A stretch of DNA of 64,000 nt from Ridgeia piscesae (GCA_025642075.2 JAODUO010001201.1:37501-101500); one strand, 5' to 3'. Counted from the stretch's first letter, positions 37,907 to 52,668 are shown. Numbers and translations are program-made. The notes: generated by a model not told the origin, from the sequence alone.

Positions 37907-39260
37907 TTAGTCGGTTTTCGCTCCGCGTATCGCTTTTTCGACACCGTACTTGGCTTTTGTGTACAGTGCACGGTCGCCACTCTTGAAGGCTTCCTCCTTC
38001 TGATTCAGTTTAATTTTCAGGTTTTTGGTGAACCATGGCTTATCGTTGCCGAACACTTTCACACTCTTTTGGGGAATACACAGATCCTGGCAGAAGTTTA
38101 TGTATGATGTCACAGTATCTGCATATTCATGAATGTCATTAGACGCGTATCTAAAAGAGTCCCAGTCTGTACATGCTAGACATCCTTGGAGACGCAGGAT
38201 GGACTCGCGTTCCCAGTGCTTGATATTTCGAACGCAAGGTTTCACTCGTTTCAGTTTCTGGCGATATGAGGGCAGGAGGTATATCATGGCGTGGTCGGAG
38301 ACACCAAGGGGCGCGCGTGGAACCGCGTGGTATGCCTCTCTGATGGTGCTGTAACAGAGGTCCAATGTTTTCCCCACTGTCGTGGCACACGTTACCTGTT
38401 GTTTGTACTTCGGAAGTTGTTTAGATACCGTGGTGTGGTTGAAATCACCACGAATGAGCACAAGTGAGTCCGGGTTTGAATTTTCCACGGTGGTGATATG
38501 ATCAGCGAGTGCGCCGATCGCAATGGTAGCGTTGGCTTGGGGTGGAATGTACACTCCCACCCATGACAACGGAGGTAAACTCTCGTGGCAGGTAGAACGG
38601 CTTGCATTTTATGATAAGTGTCTCATGTTCAGGGGAGCAAGTTGTTGACAAAATTGATGAGTCGTTGCACCATCGTTGATTTATCATGAAACACACTCCT
38701 CCACTTTTAGATGTACCTGATACTTCAGGCGAGCGGTCGGCTCTATGAAGTGTGTACCCAGAATGAAGAACAGCTGAGTCTGGGGTCAAGGGGTCAAGCC
38801 AGGTTTCTGTGAAGCAGTACACAGAACAGTCACTAAAATCACACCTAGTCTTCATCAGGTAGGACAGTTTATCATGTTTGTTTTTCAGAGATCTTACATT
38901 TGATAGAAATATTGCAGGGAGAGGAGGGCGTTGTGTCCGTGTCCTGAATCGTGTCAACACGCCGGCACGTTTGCCTCGCTTGCGCCGGCCATGAGAGGTG
39001 GGGCGTATATTGTTGTTGTTGTTGTTCGCGCGTCTGGTGCCGCATTGATCAGTAGTGCGTGTCGGGTGTGTCTCATAGTTCTCACACAGTGAAATTTCAG
39101 TACATGAAAGCAGGAATGTGGGTATCGACTTACTGTCAGAATGTTCACATATGCGTAGTAAAGCGTTTCTGTCATACGTTTGCAAACTCCTCTCTCCGTT
39201 AAAATACAACATATATGTAACAGTGAGAGCCAACGCCTTGTCGCCATACACCGGCGCCAT
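37907..39260 (-). pseudogene. LINE APE endonuclease region (two frames)
   Basis: The endonuclease is split at about 38550: the first frame ends after PREFTSVVMG and the second resumes at GVYIPPQANA. Motifs ETWLD, RGDFNH and SDHAMI are kept. A basic stretch (GRRKRGKRAG) and an Asn run precede it. Confidence 0.85.
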
Positions 39261-40330
39261 CTCCTAATTTAGAGCTTTCGTCACCGTTGGGTGGTTGGTC
39301 TACGAGATCGTGACGTAGTGTTGAAGCACGGTTTCTTGGAGCATGAAATGTCAACCACTGTGCCCCCAATTGGAGGAAGTGTTGCATCCGTGAGCACGAC
39401 ATCCTGAATGTTCTCAAGAACACTGTAAGTGCTGCTTCGTCTGTCTTCAGTGAAGTCCCGTCGGTGTGGGCGAGAGAACGGGAGGCATATGTGACAAGCA
39501 AGGTAGCACTGCATATGTTGCAGGTCAATGATATCGCTTGTGTTAATGTCGCCAGAATGTACCCCCAAAACACCCCTGACTATTTCTGCTGCATTCACCC
39601 GTCGTCCATAGGCTTCGATTCATTTACATGTTCTGCAGCGAAGTTCAACATCTTGGTCCCTGCCACTGTGTTCAGAAATCATGACCAGCGTCCACACACT
39701 CCTTTTCGACTATCAATCGAAATGTTGTCCCCGTGTCAGTGTTCCAAGACGAAATGTCTTAGTCTCGTCCTTCGCCGTCTTCCCCGGTGAATAAGGTAAC
39801 CACACGACGCAAAACATTACTCCATCTGCCGTACTGAGAAATCAGCTGCGTTTGCGGGAATAAAGACCGTTTCAGCAACAGTTGGGGCCTGCTGTCAGAG
39901 AGATTCGACCACTTAAAATTGCTATAATTTGTCATGCCGTACTGGGAGAACACCTTGGAAACATTGGTAACTGTTTTTACCTTTGGCGGTTTATGATGTA
40001 TTTTTGACATATTTTTGTTCCACCCCCGAAAGTTGTTCCCATTAGAAATTCCCTATTCGGGGAACATAAAGGAAGCTTTTGAAATTGTCTTTAGCATGGC
40101 ACTTTTAAAGTAGGTTAATACGGATAAAAAAGTATGAATTTCTTTGCCGAAAATAAAAAATACTCGAAACGGTTTCCATGATGACATGTATTGCATAAAC
40201 AGATGTTGCTTCTAAATTAAAGTAAATTGTGTTTTAGTAAAACAATTTCGTTTCGTCGTGTTCCATAATTCCGTTTTTACTGTGAGTACATAAAGTTATC
40301 GCATTCTACTGCAATAATGAACATAAATCG

Positions 40331-40372
<42 letters not shown>

Positions 40373-41559
40373 CTTACAAAACCAACCATTTTGGACATAT
40401 ACCAAAATTCCTACTATTTTGGACCCAAACGAAATACGGAATATAATAATACTTTTTTTAACTAACTTAATAAAACACATATAAGAGTGCTTAGCTTTAT
40501 GTCACGTGTGTAAAAGGAAAATGTGTACTTTTATTACAAATATACTTTTTGTGGTCCAAAATGGTGGTTCCAAAAAAGTCGACGTCAAACGAGCATGCAA
40601 AGTTCATACCATTTTGGCACTCCGTATCTACTAAACCGACTATTTTGGGACGCGCGAAACAGCCAATGAGAATACAGCTGGATGAGTGCAATAATGTCGG
40701 AGAAACTTTAGAAGTACGAAAATATTGCGTGATTTCGCTCAGTTCCAAGTCTGTTTCAATATGTATCGATTCCATACTGACGGAGTGAAATCCGTTATGA
40801 AGCATCGCCCAACTGGGCCACAACTATGACGCAGAGGAGTGAAAAATGTTTCATACATGGGGTTTGTTTGTCATTAAAGCGAGGACTGAGCTGTTTTATC
40901 GCCCACATCCCGTCGGCGGTAATCTTTGTATTAGTCGGTGCAGAAACAAAACAGCTCTTTTCAGAGGTACCTATATATTTGTAGAAGAATTTGCTACCAT
41001 TGAATTGATGTGTCTTGCTTATTTTCGTCAACAATCTAAAACTGATCAAATCATATCATTAACAAGCCCTTACTAGGCCTTACGTCTACATCTGACAGTG
41101 ACAGCGACTTAATTCTTAAAACAAACAATTTTGTTTTGCCTGCGGCTGGGTACATTGTATGTTATGAACTGTGTTGCTTAAAGGGAATGAGGAATGGTGG
41201 CTGCTAGAAAATCAAAATGTACCTTTCTCCAGTAATTTCTTTGATTGATCCCTCAAATTTAATAACGTTCTGATAATAGTAGTAGTGACCTTTCTTTGTA
41301 TGACTGGGTAATTATAAATCCAATAAAACAGTCACAAATGTATAGTTAACAATTTGGTTTCTGCCTCACCATGATTGTACAGATGTATATCATATTAAAT
41401 ATAGTCAGAAACATGATGTTGTATACAAATGAACATTTACAAACTTGTTACAAAGTTATTTAAATGTATGACAAGGAATTTGTTTCTAAGGAATCGTGAC
41501 TCATTTGCTGTAGGTAACAAAGCAGGTATAGGTTTGTAAAAGAGCTTTGTATTCAGCCA

Positions 41560-41603
<44 letters not shown>

Positions 41604-42344
41604 TATACATATTTACACAATCCATATAACATAATACAATGTAAATGTGTTAATAATATCATTATAATACATACAAATTAAACAACGCTTACAGCATTTT
41701 GAGACACATTTTCATAGCAAATGCAAAAATGTGACTTCCGGCCATGCGCCATAATTCATGAAAATTATTTAAACAAACACAAAGTATAAATTATATCAGA
41801 TGACATTCAAAACAACTGTTCACATTGATCAGCACAGGAATGTTAACAAACAGCCCATGGTGTTTACTGTTTATACATTGAATACTTTGCATTTTGTTGC
41901 ACAATGATGATTTTGAACATGATGAGGCAGAAGGCGTATGTCACATGAAATAAATATAGTCTTAGGAATATTGTTTTTCACACAAAAATATTCACTTTGC
42001 TTGCATGCCAGTGATGAAATAAGTGGTTCTGATATTGATATGTTGCTCAAAGATTTCAGTACTTTCTGCACATATAAAAACACATATTAATTTATTGCAC
42101 AAAGCTCTGCAAGTATTCATTTGTGTCTTCCGCTGTTCATTCATCACCTTCTTTCTGACTTTTTCATATAGACTTCTGTGCATCACGTTCTCATCCATAA
42201 ATTTCACCAATGCTGGTTTGATACAATGAAAGAGTACTTCAGCAAAACTTCAGGTTTTTTATGAATATGTTCAGTATAAGCAAACTGTGGTAATATTGTT
42301 TTGTATGACCATCAGTACAATTATTACAATACAAATCACAATCC
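39261..42344. other. Intergenic, no gene seen
   Basis: Short TA repeats at about 40329-40372 and 41563-41598. I searched here for the missing exon 1 of SSP copy A (a VCLVLLGC-like signal peptide) and did not find it. Confidence 0.45.
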
Positions 42345-42712
42345 ACACCGTGTAAACAACACCATGTAAACAACACAGTGTAAACAACACAGTGTAAACA
42401 ACATAGTGTAAGCAACACAGTGTAAACAACACAGTGTAAACAACACAGTGTAAACAACACCGTGTAAACAACACAGTGTAAACAACACAGTGTAAACAAC
42501 ACAGTGTAAACAACACAGTGTAAACAACACAGTGTAAACAACACAGTGTAAACAACACAGTGTAAACAACACAATGTAAACAACGCCATGTAAACAACAT
42601 AGTATAAACAGCATAGCGTAAATAACACTGTGTAAACAACACGGTGTAAATAACACGATGTAAGCAACATAGTGTAAACAACACAGTGTAAACAACACAG
42701 TGTAGATACACT
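42345..42712. repeat. 14-bp minisatellite, first copy
   Basis: Units acagtgtaaacaac with scattered substitutions, ending in a short TATATACAC segment. It belongs to a block duplicated again at 43122-43730. Confidence 0.93.
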
Positions 42713-42884
42713 ATATATACACGGTGTTGTAATGTCATTTTTACATTTACATTCGTGACCCTGAATCTACTTTGTATGGATATGTGGTGTTGAAATAAAA
42801 TTGATTGAATGGTTGACTGTGAAGGACAGGGCGGGTGCCCCAATCTGCCCTGCCCTAATACGGTTGTGTACCTTGTGGTTTCAG

Positions 42885-45099
<2,215 letters not shown>

Positions 45100-45111
<12 letters not shown>

Positions 45112-45200
45112 ATCGATTTGCGCGGACGGCCAGAAACTCTTCCTGCATCACGGCGGCGGCCATTTTGTTTCGTCGCAGTCGACAATGTTTCTTAGTTGCT
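45100..45200 (+). other. Conserved SSP 3' UTR segment (copy A)
   Basis: The sequence after the stop (cggacggccagaaactc, cggcggccattttg, cgtcgcagtcgac) recurs at 56600-56700 and 61745-61850, marking shared 3' flanks. Confidence 0.85.
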
Positions 45201-45270
45201 TGGATGTGTTAAAATCTGTAGAACACCATTGCCTTTAGAACATAATTACAGACAGATCTGACTAATTGGT

Positions 45271-45276
45271 AATAAA
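45271..45276 (+). terminator. Poly(A) signal of SSP copy A
   Basis: AATAAA 160 bases after the stop codon. Confidence 0.6.
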
Positions 45277-46618
45277 GTGTAAAACAAAACAGTCAAATTA
45301 CTAATACGAGGAATAATGTATGTTTTGTGTGTGTTTCAATATCGTTGTCGTCAGTATACTTGTCACCATCAAATGGTATGGATTAGAGCTAATAAGGTGC
45401 ACTCTGTCATGTAGTTGTCCGTGTAAAGCGAAACGCAATTGCCACACACGAATCTGCATTGTAAGATCAATCTAATGTTTTGAAATTGATGTGTTTGAAC
45501 ATACTAATAAGCCATATTTGTGTCGTTAATTACAAATCATGAAATGGTAACCCTGGATCGTGGAATGCTGATTGTATATCTGTCAAAGATTATCGAATTA
45601 TTTGTCGTGCTTTGGTTATGTGACTTCATTCTCAGACAGAAATTGGCTAACGGCAATAAACAGTATATTATATATTTACGTTAAGTTCATAATTACAATA
45701 TGCCGATAGATTGCCAACGCTTTGCATGTAGCAAAACTAAACAGCCATTGTTGCTAATGCTTTCTCGCTCGTGTTTGTATTAAGTCATTTAAGGGCGTGC
45801 AGTCGACCACTGTCAAAGCCGTCGGAACCAGGGTTTTTGGGGATTCTCCCCAATACACATGGAAGGGGCTCAGCCCCTAATATTAGATAATGAGTTGGAA
45901 GTTGCATTATAATTGTTGAAAGTTGGACTTTGTTCGCCATACGTGGTAGTAATTGCGTCGCTTTTATACGGATAAATCTGTCTGGGGAAAGAAACCATCC
46001 ATCACAGGGAATAGAATATCTGTCGTCGACCCACTGTACGACGTAATCAACAGCAAACTATCGTTAGTCGTCTAATGGAAACTCGATATTAGATCAGTCT
46101 CGGTCTAGGTGCATTGCCGTTGTCACGCTTACAATGTTCTTGGGCGTCAAATTTTATATGGGAGACGTTTATATGCATGAGTCGATCAGAGGACCATTTT
46201 ACTAATGGTTTTAATAGCTCTTAAACCCGATTTTGGTCTTCAAAATTAATTTTGATCCTTAAAAACGTCCTGAATACATGAAAACATCCAAAACCAACGG
46301 GACATTGTCACTAGTGTGCCATACAAATGTTGTCTTTTGGAATAAGCAATGTATGTTTGGGTTTTTTTTAAAAAGAGTTTACTAAAACTATGGATTTTGT
46401 TTAATGACTATAAATGTTTTAGCGTAATGGCGCATTGGCGCAGTAGTCAACAATTGTGTACGAGTTGACTTCGCGCATTAATTGCGGCGTGGCTGGATCC
46501 TTCCCCCAGAAGTCGAGATGGTGTTCGAATCAACACGTTGCCTAGTAATAAAGTGTGAATCGCCTGGATCAGCCCTGAGCACTGGATACTGCGCTATAAG
46601 TCAGTGTTTTTATTGTGT

Positions 46619-46691
<73 letters not shown>

Positions 46692-47059
46692 GTGCGTGCG
46701 TGTGTGTGTGCGTGCGTTTGTGTGTGTATTTGTGTGTGTATGCGCGCGCGTGTGTGTAACACTACTATCCCTAGGTGACACGAGTACACTGACACTGACG
46801 GGTCGACCCTAGTTTTCAGTGCGCTACCTTTTTCTAGCAAGTAGTAACCCCAAAATTGAGTCTCCAAACCGGTTTTTACTAAGCGCCAAAGGTGTCAAGT
46901 GATTGTCCGACGATGACGTCATTCCTGCTCTTGTCGGCACTAGTTGCAGACGAGTCGAATGCTCCTTGTAAAAGGTTGCACCAATTTAAAAAGTAAAGAT
47001 AGACGTCTCCCCGTCTTTCCGTTTCCCCTACACAGATATGAATATTCCATAGAGTTTGT
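45277..47059. other. Intergenic; partly duplicated with 57440-57790
   Basis: 45550-45900 aligns with 57440-57790 (shared phrases gattatttgtcgtgc-like, gctaatgctttctcgctcg, ggaaggggctcag), so the tandem duplication extends beyond the 3' UTR. A box-A-like tggcgcagtagt and a box-B-like ggtgttcgaatc occur at 46436 and 46517, a weak SINE hint. Confidence 0.5.
46617..46690. repeat. (TG)n microsatellite
   Basis: Pure TG run, then CG-interrupted to about 46755. Confidence 0.95.
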
Positions 47060-47410
47060 TTGCAACAACTTTTTTTGCTATATTCTAAACAAATTTGTAT
47101 TACGATTATTGGTCTATTTACATAAATTCATCAAGAAGTCGGGCAATTACGTATGTGTAAAATACGCTACCGTTTAAGTGAACAACTTGCCGTTGTGCGT
47201 CAGAGCAATTATGGTCGACTATAGACGAAACACCTGTGTCTGTACCAGTGAGGCAGTCGTTCTACACGCACGCCATTCTTCCTGTCATTAGACATCGAGC
47301 ACAAGAACACTTACATGCCTCAGGTGGTTCATATCAGTCTACTTCCCGACAGAGAGACGGCAAGGAACGAATCTCGTCCTAGTTTAAACGTAGTAGCTCT
47401 ATCTGTACAT
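47060..47410 (+). repeat. SSP 5' flank repeat (copy B)
   Basis: Diverged relative of 53190-53610, 55895-56115 and 59520-59800. Shared landmarks: cgggcaatta/taattta..gtaaaata, gttgtgcgtca, aatata..cgaa, and a later cagtctac segment. Confidence 0.7.
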
Positions 47411-47544
47411 TGTCAATCGGATCACATGTACACCAATCGCTGTTTGTTTCTCGGAATGTTGGTGACATTCATTTGGACATTTAGCTAAGTGCCTGAATCA
47501 AGCGAGGCTAGGCTTAGTATATGTGAGCTGTTGCAAAAGGGTGG

Positions 47545-47752
47545 CTTTATTGCAGACATGAAGTTGTCGTCATTATTGCATATATGAAATTATTGTCGTT
47601 ATTGTAGACATTACGTCTTTGTTATTGTTGTCATTGTTGCTGGCATTAAGTTAGTTTCTGTGTTGCATGAAGACATGGATTTGTTGTCGTTGTTACAGAC
47701 ATGAATATGATGTCGTTGTTGCAGACATGCAGTTGTTGTCGTTGTTGCAGGC
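47545..47752 (+). repeat. 26-bp repeats leading into SSP copy B exon 1
   Basis: Degenerate monomers of the form gacatgNagttgttgtcg. The last three are in exact 26-base register (47672, 47698, 47724), and the next unit (47750) contains the start codon. Confidence 0.88.
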
Positions 47753-47884
47753 ATGACGTTGTCGCTGGTCTGCCTCGTCCTACTCGGCTGCACGGTCAGT
47801 CACGTGACGACGAGCGCACAAATACAACTCATGAAACGTCTTCTTAGAGTACTGGAGGAAGAACGCGATGAAAACATCGCAAAT
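47753..47884 (+). pseudogene. SSP copy B: orphan signal-peptide exon
   Basis: ATG at 47753. Encodes MTLSLVCLVLLGCTVSHVTT and then LMKRLLRVLEEERDENI, closely matching copy C exon 1, and ends at AAT|gtgagt. The donor is displaced by 4 nt relative to copy C, giving phase 0 instead of 1. No exon 2 or 3 follows before copy C. Best read as a remnant. Confidence 0.7.
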
Positions 47885-47967
47885 GTGAGTAAGAATTTGA
47901 AATTTTCACAGTATATACGTGACTATTTACTCAATCATATTTCACTAAAATTATTGAAATTTTAAGC

Positions 47968-48330
47968 ATGTATGTATGTATGTATGTATGTATGTATGTA
48001 TGTATGTATGTATGTATGTATGTATGTATGTATGTATGTATGTATGTATGTATGTATGTATGTATGTATGTATGTATGTATGTATGTATGTATGTATGTA
48101 TGTATGTATGTATGTATGTATGTATGTGTGTATGTGTGTATGTCTGTATGTGTGTATGTATGTATGTATGTATGTATGTATGTATGTATGTATGTATGTA
48201 TGAATGTATGTATATATGTATGTGTGTGTATGTATGTATGTATGTGTGTGTATGTATGTATGTATGTATGTATGTATGTATGTATGTATGTATGTATGTA
48301 TGTATGTATGTATGTATGTATGTATGTATG
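47968..48330. repeat. (TGTA)n microsatellite
   Basis: About 360 bp of TGTA with some TGTG variants, directly after the orphan exon. Confidence 0.97.
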
Positions 48331-48767
48331 GGAAATGGCTGTACTTAGTTCAAGTATCCTATATAGGATTTTTGGAACGCGAACAATGACCCTAATGCAC
48401 TGGCAACGGAGTACAGGTGGCGGATGTAAACTCTAAACTCATGATGACCGTTCAGTCAGTTTGATACTTTCGGATAAACCTGTAAAAAAGAGAGGGGGTT
48501 ATATATGAGTTGCCAAAAAATGAATAACATATATGTTGAACAAGAGTACGCGTATATACCGAAAGCACAGAAGTGCATGCAGCCGTTACACTCCCATGTC
48601 AGTATACATTAAACAAATATCACTTATGCAAGATCGACGATAGCAGTTGATGTTCTCCCTTCTGTCCTGTTAAAAAAAGATTAATACATATTTTTGTTTA
48701 TTTTTCCTTTTTTATGTATTGTTCATATATTTTTGAATTATATAAACATGATGAATGATATTGCAGA
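48331..48767. other. No gene seen
   Basis: AT-rich. Ends with an acceptor-like tgatattgcag immediately before the SGNH-like ORF. Confidence 0.4.
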
Positions 48768-49305
48768 ATGAAGACATTGCTAGTTCTCGGTCACAGTTTT
48801 GTACGTCGTGTGGCCGACAAGATAAACAGGGACGGCCTCGACCTAGGGGATGATACCGACAACATAACAGTGCTGGGCATTGGTGGTATGCGGGTGTCCG
48901 GCGTCTACCGTCAGTTGTCCTATGTCCGCCGAATCAAGCCGTGTGTGATATACCTAGATATCTCATGATCTCATTGTTCCACGAAAACACCCCGTCCAGC
49001 TAGCAAAGGATATCATTGTGGCAGCCAGGACCCTCGGCGAAGTACCCGGCGTCAGCACCGTCATTATCTCAGAGGTGATGAGGCGTGCCGACGGAACACG
49101 GCACAACTTTAATGATGCGCGCTTCGTGTTGAATGACGAACTGAAACGATTGGCGACCAGCTATGACAATATTTCTGTGTGCAATCACCGATGGTTCGCC
49201 ACCAGGTGGAGGGATCATCTGCGACCAGATGGTGTACATTTAACTGCTAGAGGAAACCTGTTGTACCTGAAAAACATGAGGTATGCAGTGAGGAAATGTG
49301 TGTGA
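48768..49305 (+). pseudogene. SGNH/GDSL hydrolase-like ORF with frameshift
   Basis: First half (48768-48968) reads LLVLGHSFVRRV, which is block I with the nucleophile Ser in GHSF, then VLGIGGMRVSG and CVIYLDIS. A 1-nt loss near 48963 shifts the frame. The second half continues HDLIVPRKHPVQLAKD and VIISEVMRR, with block V as RPDGVHLTARG (Asp and His). AATAAA lies at 49314. This SGNH type is common in invertebrate genomes and often travels with mobile DNA, so it may be transposon-derived. The substrate is unknown. Confidence 0.7.
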
Positions 49306-49313
49306 AATGAAAA

Positions 49314-49319
49314 AATAAA
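49314..49319 (+). terminator. Poly(A) signal after the SGNH-like ORF
   Basis: AATAAA within 10 bases of the stop codon. Confidence 0.4.
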
Positions 49320-49886
49320 ACTTAAGCAGGGCATTGCGAAACTGTGGTGCAGTCCGCAGTGCCGCTACAGCTGACCACCTCACACCTCCACAACCCTCGT
49401 TACGATGTTTGATAATAATTAATACATATAACTATCCCCTAGTTGGTAAACATGTAAAATAACAATAATAGTTAATTAATGTATGCCTAAACTTATGTCA
49501 TAGCACCGTAGCACAAGGGACAGACACCTACGAAACCGTCTGGACCAGCACACTGCAGCCCGACGACCCCGACACGTAATCTAAACTCCATAACAACTAA
49601 CAACTAAACAACTGTACACCTGCAAAAATTCATAATGCATTAAGTTATGTCTAGAATAATAACTATCCTAATGCAGTTGCACAAGGGATAGGCACGCTCG
49701 AAGCCGCACGGACCATCGCTGCTGCAGCCCGACGAACCACGCACGCAATCCAATCCCCATAGCTACATCATTACGCCCCGGCCAGGACCCACCACAAGAC
49801 GCCGCCAACCACTCCCACCCCACCCCCCACCCAGGACCACGCACTGTCTCAGTCACACCCTACATTGTGCCGTAGAAGTCCATTGT
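49320..49886. other. Short duplicated segment, no gene
   Basis: Two diverged copies of a segment of about 100 bp (tagcacaagggacag / tgcacaagggatagg) start about 170 bp apart, near 49508 and 49678. Confidence 0.5.
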
Positions 49887-50390
49887 TCATTGTAACTTGG
49901 TGGACACCAGGATATCTTTAAGGTTCTTATTCTTGGAAAAGGCTGTTATAAACCGAGGCGTGTAAATGTCTGGATAAGCGGATTGGAGCAGTTTATAGGT
50001 AGCTTTAGCCAGTTTAGCAATTGTCTTTCCTTGGTGGGAGAAACGAATAACAAAAGGTATAATATCAAAAGAGTCCTCTCTAATATTTAAACCTCCTGGT
50101 TGCCTAGTTTTAAGTCTTGTAATCCATTTGGATTCACAGTTCCGTCGGTAGATGGTTTCCAATGAGGTGTCGTCAGAAAATGGCCCTGACGCCAAGATTG
50201 TGATTCGCAAATCGGCATATGAGTGACCGGCTCCGTTAAAATGTCTGGCCACTTGCGTGTCGTTGTAATGTCTTATGTCCGACCTATGATTGCCCGTCTC
50301 ACCCACGTAACTAACTGAACAAGCGTTGCATGTAATTAGGTACACCACGTTGGATGTACCGCAATTGTTGATTTTGTCCCGTTGTGTCAC
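49887..50390 (-). pseudogene. PLE GIY-YIG endonuclease and C-terminal tail
   Basis: 167 codons. GIY-YIG core VVYLITCNACSVSYVGETG; downstream DIRHYNDTQVARHFNGAGHS; ESKWITRLKT..GLN. The tail carries IPFVIRF and AFSKNKNLKDILVSTKL. In the PLEs I remember, that segment lies between RT and nuclease rather than after it. Confidence 0.88.
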
Positions 50391-50676
50391 CTTTGTGTTA
50401 TTAATATGAGTGAAATCTACAAATACCGTACAGGCTTGACATCTTTTAACCTGGCATTTCGCGGCTTGTTCTTTCCTACTCCTATTTTTATGTCCCCTAG
50501 GGTTGTGTTTTTAATGTGCCTTTAAAATGTGGTGTGTAATTCCTTTGCCTCAGACCATGGAAAAGTATTTGAACGGCTTCCTCAAAGTCTGATTTATTGT
50601 TGCATATCATGTGAAATCGTAGTAGTTGCGACTTGAATATACCAGAGAAGGTATGTTTGGGATGGAACGAGTCTTT

Positions 50677-51780
50677 TTACAGTAGTTGATGTGTATCTGT
50701 TGGTTTAAAGTAAACCTTGCTGTCAAGGTGTCCATTCGAATTAAAGCGTTTCCCTTTAAAGATTGTAGTGTCCAGGAAATCAATGGGTTGTTTACTCGCT
50801 ACCGACGTTAATTTAGCACAATTTAGATGGCTATTTAGAATGTCCAGGAAGACCCGATATTCATCATCACCGTGGGTCCAGATACCAAACATATCGTCCA
50901 AATATCGTAGATAAATCAAAGGTAATTTATTGCATTTCCTAACTGCTTGTTTTTCCCATTCGGCCATGAAAAGGTTGGCATAGTTGGGGGCAAATCGTTT
51001 TCCCATTGCAGTGCCAAAGATTTGAAGGTACCAGTTGGATGCGAATAAAAAATCGTTGTGTTCCAATGAGATTTTAAGTAGTTCTAAAATGTCTACGTCT
51101 GGGCGGTCAAAGTCCGGGTTCCGTAGAAAAGCTTGCTTTACTGCTTCAATCCCCGAATTATTGTCAATATTGGTATAGAGGCTTTCTACATCCATGGAGA
51201 ACAGTATGGCATCACTAGGGATTTCGATTCCAATCACTTTATCGATGAAGTCTGTAGTGTTTTTAACATAAGAATCATGTGTGACTGCCAATGGGGCTAA
51301 AAAATTGTCGATGTACTCGGCTATTTTATATGATTCACTGTTGCAATCGGATATGATCGGACGTCCTGGAGGCATTTGAGGTTGAGGCCACTTGTCTTTA
51401 GCTTTATGAATCTTGGGTAATAGGTAAAGTAAACGTGGTCGAGGGGTGTCAGGCGGTTCTAAGTATTCGCGTTGCTTCTTGGATATGTATCCTGTTCGTC
51501 GTAGTTTATCTAGTGTTGCCGAAATGCGGACCGCCGCTTGTGGGTAGACTGGTGTGTCTAATTTTGCGTAATGTTTTAGGTTAGAGAGTTGTCGTTCCGC
51601 TTCTGCTATATAGTTCTTTTTGGACATGATCACTGTCGCCGAACCTTTATCAGCAGGTTTAATAATCATAGACGGGTTTCTCTTGAGCGTCGAAATCACC
51701 ACCAATTGCGATTCCGACAAATTACCCATACTGTCACGGTGCTTATTAGTTATCGAGCTAAAGTCTTCCAATTGTTCCAA
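50677..51780 (-). pseudogene. PLE reverse transcriptase
   Basis: 367-codon open stretch covering the RT core. The YLDD active site is intact, at + strand 50889-50911. It ends at a stop right after TDTHQLL, where family members read through into HPKHTF. Confidence 0.92.
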
Positions 51781-52085
51781 TATTTTATTTATATCCTCAT
51801 TTTGTCACGGTGGATTCCAGGTAGATTTGGCCATAAAGTTTTCTTTAGGTTTGGTTGATCTGGTGCCGTGAAAAAATCGTAGATGGATATGTCTAGCAAA
51901 ACGCTTGATGGATGCATGGTTTGTGGTGTTGGTATAAATTGTAGTCCAAAATCCAAGATTTCCGCTTGGGTTTCAGATAATACTAGATGACTTAAGTTAA
52001 CAATCGTAGGGTTGCGAAGCCCATTTGAATCGTTTTGTGGGTTACGATTGCCCTCTATGTCACTTAGTTTAAATGGTTCTTGCAA

Positions 52086-52583
52086 TTTGTGCTTTCATGC
52101 ACGGAGGGTACAGTGGAGAATCGACGTGCTGTATTAGGCGTAGGCGTTAGTCTGTGAATGATGGTGCGGTCCACAACTGTATCATGTGTGAACCATGGCT
52201 CATCCGAAGCCCTCTCTTGATGAAATACTTAAGGTATGCTTTTTGGTTGTCAGCAGTGTACAACTTCCGCCTTCCAGGTGTTGAAAACGTGTTGGCAGAG
52301 AGGATATCTCGTCTACATGAGACTTATTCCAGACAATACCTATGTGATTTGCTTGTTATGTCGCCATTGTCCTGGCACATGTCGTACAATGGGTTTGTTA
52401 TATATTTGGACTAGGTCCTGACTTCATTGGCGCTCTAGACAATCGAGTTTGTTGGCTTCAGGGACAAGTGTTTGCATGCAATACCTGCCTTACTTACGCT
52501 TCTCAGCGCAAGTTATGTTTTGTAAACTAGCTGGTATATATCCAGTCCCCATTATCTCGGGATGATGCATGTAGATATATATA

Positions 52584-52668
<85 letters not shown>

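Larger units (their letters stand above)
35656..39260 (-). mobile_element. Near full-length dead LINE (L2/CR1-like), minus strand
   Basis: Read on the minus strand: possible ORF start near 39260; APE-type endonuclease with SNVRSLKNKHDKL, FTETWLD, SKSGGV, YIPPQAN and RGDFNH; connector with KPWFTKNLK; RT with SRKAAGPDN, YRENRCTDDA, FVDYSSAFNTV, the catalytic FADD and FLGTIIS; and a C-terminus at 36361. At least four frame breaks (near 38550, 37930, 37745 and 37475) make it inactive. The 3' UTR is AT-rich with AAAT and TA runs (35920-36018) and ends in a TTA-repeat tail at about 35660. Confidence 0.88.
49887..52085 (-). mobile_element. Penelope-like retroelement with GIY-YIG endonuclease, inactive
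   Basis: Minus strand, 5' to 3': N-terminal PLE motif NLSHLVLSETQAEILDFG..FIPTP; RT with KPADKGSATVIM, PKIHK, RPIISDCNS, FSMDVESLYTNI, GTAMGKRFAPNYANLFM and catalytic RYLDDMF; thumb (SFHPKHTFSGI); a Cys cluster KCQVKRCQAC; GIY-YIG nuclease (VVYLITC..YVGETG); then IPFVIRF and NKNLKDILVSTKL. Frameshifts near 51783 and 50390 and a stop at 50676 disrupt it. It fills the gap where SSP copy B's later exons would be. Confidence 0.9.

Noticed and set aside
46431..46600. tRNA-derived SINE with box A and box B
   Set aside because: Box-like words exist (tggcgcagtagt, ggtgttcgaatc) but are about 80 bases apart, too far for a tRNA-type promoter, and no terminal features were found.
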